Origin: CALFXN01 sp937957815
GTDB lineage: Bacteria; Synergistota; Synergistia; Synergistales; Aminobacteriaceae
Reading direction: 5' to 3'
DNA: 35,235 bases
Assembly: GCA_036788195.1 (NCBI GenBank)
Contig: DAIQNX010000030.1
Coordinates: forward strand, 1 to 35,235
Positions 31,744 to 35,235 of this stretch are shown here, one piece after another. The notes under the pieces are model-generated. The model made no database searches. It was not told the DNA's origin and saw nothing but the letters and a program-made list of their open reading frames with translations. The stretch's first letter is position 1; every line of letters begins with the position of its first letter. The position numbers and the translations under genes are program-made.

Positions 31744-33930
31744 TCAGTTCTCGATGAGGCCCGCGTAGCGGCCGCCGAGCGAGAGAAGCTCCTCGTGGGT
31801 TCCGCGCTCGACGACCTTCCCCTGGTGGAGTACGACGATCTCGTCGCAGTCACGGATCGTGGACAGGCGGTGCGCGACGATGAGACAGGTGCAGCCGCGC
31901 CTGCGGAGCGCCATGTCGATGGCCTCCTCGGTGGGGGAATCGAGGGCGCTCGTGGCCTCGTCGAGGACGATCAGGGACGGCGACCGGACGAGCGCGCGGG
32001 CGATCTCGAGGCGCTGACGCTGCCCTCCGCTGAAGTTCCGGCCGTTTTCCTCGACGGCCGCGTCGTATCCGCCCTTCCTCGCGGCGATATCCCGGTGGAT
32101 CATGGCGTCGCGACACGCCGCCACGACCTGCTCCGCCGGGACGGAGGCGTCCCAGAGCGTGACATTCTCGCGGACCGTCCCCTCGTAGAGGACGATCTCC
32201 TGATCGACGAACGCGAACGACGTTGCGAGTTCCTCCTTCGAGATCTCCCCGAGCGGCCGGCCGTCGAGAAGCACCTCTCCCGACCACGGCTCGAACAGCC
32301 CGCAGACGATCCTGGCGATCGTCGACTTTCCCGACCCCGATCCGCCGACGAGCGCGACGCGCGACCCCGGGACCAGCGTCAGCGAGAATTTTTCGATGAG
32401 CGGCTCCGCGAGGCGCGAATAGCCGAACGAGACGTCGCGGAGTTCGAGACGTCCCGAGAGGCGGACCTTCTTCCTCTTCCCCGCGAAGGCGCCCTCGCCG
32501 AGCGTCTTCCGCGGCTCCATCCGGGGGTAGCGGAAGACGTCCTCGATGCGGTTGATGTTCCCCTGCGCGGCCTGGAACGAATCCCAGAGCGTGACGAGTT
32601 CCGTCACGGGCGCGAGCGTCTGGTTCATGAGCGTCTGGAGCGCGAGAAGCATTCCCATCGTGATGACCCCGTCCATCACGCGGAACCCGCCGAGGCAGAG
32701 GACCGCCGCCGTCGCCAGCGACGAGAGCATCGGGAGGAAGGCGTTGATCCGGACGGAGATCCGGGCGAGGGACGTCCGCGCGTCGGCGATCTTCGCGAGA
32801 TGTCCCGCGAGGCGCGCGAACTGGTCGTCCTCGCCGCCGAAGGACTTGATCGTCTCGATGATGTTCAGGCCGCCGACGGCCGTCCCAGCGAACTTCCCGA
32901 TCTCCCCGGCGACGCGTTCGTTGAGGTCCGAGCGCTTCCGGTTCACGGAGACGAGCATGAGCGCGCAAAGGACGGCCGTCCCGACCGCGACCGTCGCGAG
33001 CTGCGGGTCGTAGAGGGTGATCATGACGCAGTAGAAGCAGACCGTGAGGCACTGGAAGACCGTCGCGGCCAGTTCCCTCGAAAGAAGCTGCGCCACCCTG
33101 TCGTTGAGTTCGACCCTGTTGCCGATCTCTCCGGCGTACCGCTGGAGGAAAAACATGTACGGCAGCTGCAGCAGGTGGTTCACGAACGACGCCGATCCCC
33201 GGACCGCCATCGCGATCTCCTGCCGCAACAGCACCGATCCCTGAAGCTGCGTGAGCGCCCCCTTGACGACGGCGACGAGCGCCATGAGCGTCAGCAGCGG
33301 CCGGAACCATTCGAACCGCCCCTCGACGAGGAGGCGGTCGACGAAGACCTGCTGGAACGCGGGCTCCATGAGTCCCGGAATGACGAGCGCGAGCCCCGCG
33401 AGAACGGCGAACGCGATCGCACCGCGCGCCCCGCGAAGGCGTTTCCCGAGCGCGGCCCACGGGCTCCGCGCCCGTCCCGACGGTTTGAAGTCCGGACCCG
33501 GGACGATGGAGAGCGCGACGCCCGTGAACGCCCGGTCGAGCGTCTCCCTGTCCACGATTCGGGGGCCGGAGGCGGGATCGTTGAGATACACCCGGTCGCC
33601 AACGACGCCCTCGAGGACGAGGAAGTGGTTGAAGTTCCAGAAGAGGATAACCGGCAGCGGTAGATCGCAGAGCCTGTCCGGCTCCTTCCGGAAGCCCTTC
33701 GCCGTCATGCCCCGCGCGCGGGCCGCCTTGAGGATGTTCAGCGCCTTGCTGCCGTCGCGGCTGATGCCGCACTCCTCGCGGAGCGTCTCGAGCGGCAGGT
33801 GGAGGCCGTAATGCCCCATGACGATTCCGAGCGCCGCGGCGCCGCATTCGGTCGCCTCCATCTGGATCACCGTCGGCGTCGCGACCCGCCGGTTTTTCCA
33901 GGGAGTTCCCGCGATCGCAGGCTCAGCCAT
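31744..33930 (-). CDS. NHLP/NHLM-type peptidase-containing ABC exporter (C39 peptidase-permease-ATPase)
   Basis: This 728-residue protein has three parts. An N-terminal C39 peptidase (~1-135) has catalytic C29 in QMEATECGAA, H102 in NFNHFLVLEG and D118 in VYLNDPASG. The transmembrane exporter region (~165-460) follows, then an ATPase with Walker A GGSGSGKS (529-536), signature SGGQRQ (634-639) and Walker B LIVLDEAT. Such proteins cut the leader from a precursor after a double-Gly-type site and export the core peptide. The start chosen is the ATG at 33928-33930, which overlaps the HlyD-like gene by 8 bases (ATGGCTGA) and follows GAAGGG; an in-frame start 12 codons upstream is less likely. All catalytic residues are present, so it should be active. 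Confidence 0.93.
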   Translation of the reverse strand: MAEPAIAGTPWKNRRVATPTVIQMEATECGAAALGIVMGHYGLHLPLETLREECGISRDGSKALNILKAARARGMTAKGFRKEPDRLCDLPLPVILFWNFNHFLVLEGVVGDRVYLNDPASGPRIVDRETLDRAFTGVALSIVPGPDFKPSGRARSPWAALGKRLRGARGAIAFAVLAGLALVIPGLMEPAFQQVFVDRLLVEGRFEWFRPLLTLMALVAVVKGALTQLQGSVLLRQEIAMAVRGSASFVNHLLQLPYMFFLQRYAGEIGNRVELNDRVAQLLSRELAATVFQCLTVCFYCVMITLYDPQLATVAVGTAVLCALMLVSVNRKRSDLNERVAGEIGKFAGTAVGGLNIIETIKSFGGEDDQFARLAGHLAKIADARTSLARISVRINAFLPMLSSLATAAVLCLGGFRVMDGVITMGMLLALQTLMNQTLAPVTELVTLWDSFQAAQGNINRIEDVFRYPRMEPRKTLGEGAFAGKRKKVRLSGRLELRDVSFGYSRLAEPLIEKFSLTLVPGSRVALVGGSGSGKSTIARIVCGLFEPWSGEVLLDGRPLGEISKEELATSFAFVDQEIVLYEGTVRENVTLWDASVPAEQVVAACRDAMIHRDIAARKGGYDAAVEENGRNFSGGQRQRLEIARALVRSPSLIVLDEATSALDSPTEEAIDMALRRRGCTCLIVAHRLSTIRDCDEIVVLHQGKVVERGTHEELLSLGGRYAGLIEN

Positions 33931-35218
33931 CTTTTTTCCCTTCGGAGCGTTCCTCGCCGACCCCAAGGAAGAAGCTCCTGAGGAACGGCAGGATCAGCGT
34001 CACGGGGGCCTGCCTCCGGACGACGACCGTCGCGCCGCAGAGCGTCCCGCTCTGGAGCGTGAGGGGCGGCCCGTTCCCCGAGGACCAGTCGTAGCCGCTC
34101 TCGGTCTTCTCCGAGGGAATGAGGGCCAGCGTCACCGCGATGGGCGCGCCGCCGCTGGAAAGCGTCTGGACGAGTCGCTCGTTCCCGAGAACGCGCGTCA
34201 TCCCCTTCGCCGATGCCGGAAAAGAGGACACGTGCGTGACGCGGGCCCGCAGGACGCCGAACTCCTCCTGCTTCACGACCGACGGGGTCACCTGCGCCTC
34301 CATGCCGGGGACGATCTTCTTGCCGTCGCGCGGCTGGACATAGGCCCGGACGAAAAGGCGCTCCGTCCCGCCCGTCGTCCTCTCGACCGACAGCAACGCC
34401 TCGCCCGCGCCGATGACCTGCCCCTCCGTCTTGAACACCTCGATGACGCGCCCCGCGGCGGGGCTCCGGACCGAGGACTCGAGATCGAGCCGTTCCTCGA
34501 AGGCGATCAGCTGCTTTTCGGCGGCGAGGATCCGCATCCCGACGTCGATCTTCTCCTTCTCGCGCTGCGAGGTCGAATCGGCCGCCGTCATGGGGATCCG
34601 CGCGAGGTCTTCGTTGTAGGAGAGGATCTCCTGGAGCGCGGCGTTGTACTTGTCCTTCACGTCGAGATATTGGCTTCGCGTGATGAACTTCTTCGCGTAG
34701 AGGGCGTCGTAGCGTTCGAGCTGTTCGCGCAGGGCCGACGCGCGTTCGCGCGCGACGCCGAGCGACGCCCCGATCGCCTTCCTGCGTCGCGCGAGGTACT
34801 CCGTCTCGAGGGTTTTCCTTGTGTCTCCCATTTCGGCGTCCGTATCGCGCTCGACACGCAGGATCTCGAGCTTCGCCCGGAGTTCGGCGATCTGGTGACG
34901 CAGTTCGGGCTGCGCGAGGCGCGCGATGACCTGTCCTTCGGCGACCGGGTCGTCTGCGCCGGCGAGAATCGCCTCGATCCTGCCGTTCCCCGGCGAGGGG
35001 GCGTCCTCGATGCCTCCCTGCCGCAACAGGATCCCCTGGCCGCTGACGAGCGTCGTCACCGTACCGAGGAAGCCCCACGCGACCAGGACGCCGAGCAGGA
35101 GGATCGCGGCGGCGAGCGCGGCCCACGCGGACGGACGGACGACCTGGAAGAGCATGTCGAGCTGCTCGGGCGAAGACAGCCGGTCGAGGACGGACTGTCG
35201 GAAGATCTGTCGCTTCAT
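33923..35218 (-). CDS. HlyD-like membrane fusion protein of the NHLP export system
   Basis: This 431-residue protein has one N-terminal membrane helix (~30-53), a short biotinyl-lipoyl half (GNGRIEAILAGADDPVAEGQVIARL, ~77-101), a long alpha hairpin of coiled-coil character (~103-250), the second lipoyl half (VRSPAAGRVIEVFKTEGQVIGAGEALLSVE, ~255-285), and a beta-barrel domain (~290-400). It fits the adaptor of NHLP bacteriocin secretion systems, linking the ABC exporters to the outer envelope. AAAGGAG lies upstream of the ATG. It is the first gene of the cassette visible here; the promoter and any precursor gene lie beyond the right edge or were not found. Confidence 0.92.
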   Translation of the reverse strand: MKRQIFRQSVLDRLSSPEQLDMLFQVVRPSAWAALAAAILLLGVLVAWGFLGTVTTLVSGQGILLRQGGIEDAPSPGNGRIEAILAGADDPVAEGQVIARLAQPELRHQIAELRAKLEILRVERDTDAEMGDTRKTLETEYLARRRKAIGASLGVARERASALREQLERYDALYAKKFITRSQYLDVKDKYNAALQEILSYNEDLARIPMTAADSTSQREKEKIDVGMRILAAEKQLIAFEERLDLESSVRSPAAGRVIEVFKTEGQVIGAGEALLSVERTTGGTERLFVRAYVQPRDGKKIVPGMEAQVTPSVVKQEEFGVLRARVTHVSSFPASAKGMTRVLGNERLVQTLSSGGAPIAVTLALIPSEKTESGYDWSSGNGPPLTLQSGTLCGATVVVRRQAPVTLILPFLRSFFLGVGEERSEGKKDG

Positions 35219-35235
35219 GGCGTTCCGACTCCTTT

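Noticed and set aside
28670..31768. Long plus-strand open frame of about 1000 codons opposite the NHLP transporter
   Set aside because: It is a GC-driven shadow: Arg/Glu/Asp-rich composition, no domain, fully opposite a gene with clear ABC motifs. The same holds for 754-2073 (+), 16838-19513 (-), 22254-25121 (-) and 31693-33663 (+).

Overview
The window is high-GC bacterial chromosome, most likely from the phylum Synergistota. The main clue is that three predicted secreted proteins (13759-15429, 15591-17207 and 25072-28584) end in the same tail: a glycine run, one Cys, a small hydrophobic segment and a short basic end. This matches the Synergist-CTERM type of sorting signal. No rRNA, tRNA, CRISPR array, integrase or insertion sequence was seen. 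There is one 100-N assembly gap (17024-17123).

Layout. 1-621 is the 3' end of a HEAT-repeat protein, closed by a strong hairpin terminator. 766-2708 (minus) is an iclR regulator followed by a class V aminotransferase. 2868-10171 (minus) is a compact six-gene operon for a membrane-bound complex related to hydrogenase-4/formate hydrogenlyase and complex I: two antiporter-like subunits, NuoH-like and HyfE-like membrane subunits, a large subunit, and a ferredoxin/NuoB-like fusion. Its large subunit lacks three of the four Cys that bind NiFe in hydrogenases, so it looks like an energy-converting hydrogenase-related (Ehr) complex and not a hydrogenase. 10308-11537 (minus) is an M20-type allantoate/N-carbamoyl amino acid amidohydrolase.

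11805-19435 (plus) holds phoU behind a Pho-box-like repeat, an orphan protein built of three ~55-residue repeats, two paralogous secreted papain-like proteases (the first behind a structured leader RNA), and hflK-hflC. 19647-24959 (plus) is a complete oligopeptide/nickel-type ABC importer in the order permease, permease, ATPase, ATPase, binding protein.

25072-28584 (minus) encodes a 1170-residue secreted parallel beta-helix protein made of two tandem modules. 28847-35218 (minus) is a three-gene NHLP/NHLM-type peptide export cassette (HlyD-like adaptor, C39-peptidase ABC transporter, second ABC transporter), with no precursor peptide in the window.

Taken together the genes suggest an anaerobic amino acid or peptide fermenter: secreted proteases release peptides, the ABC importer takes them up, and an ion-pumping redox complex links ferredoxin oxidation to a membrane gradient. 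That link is inference from gene content.
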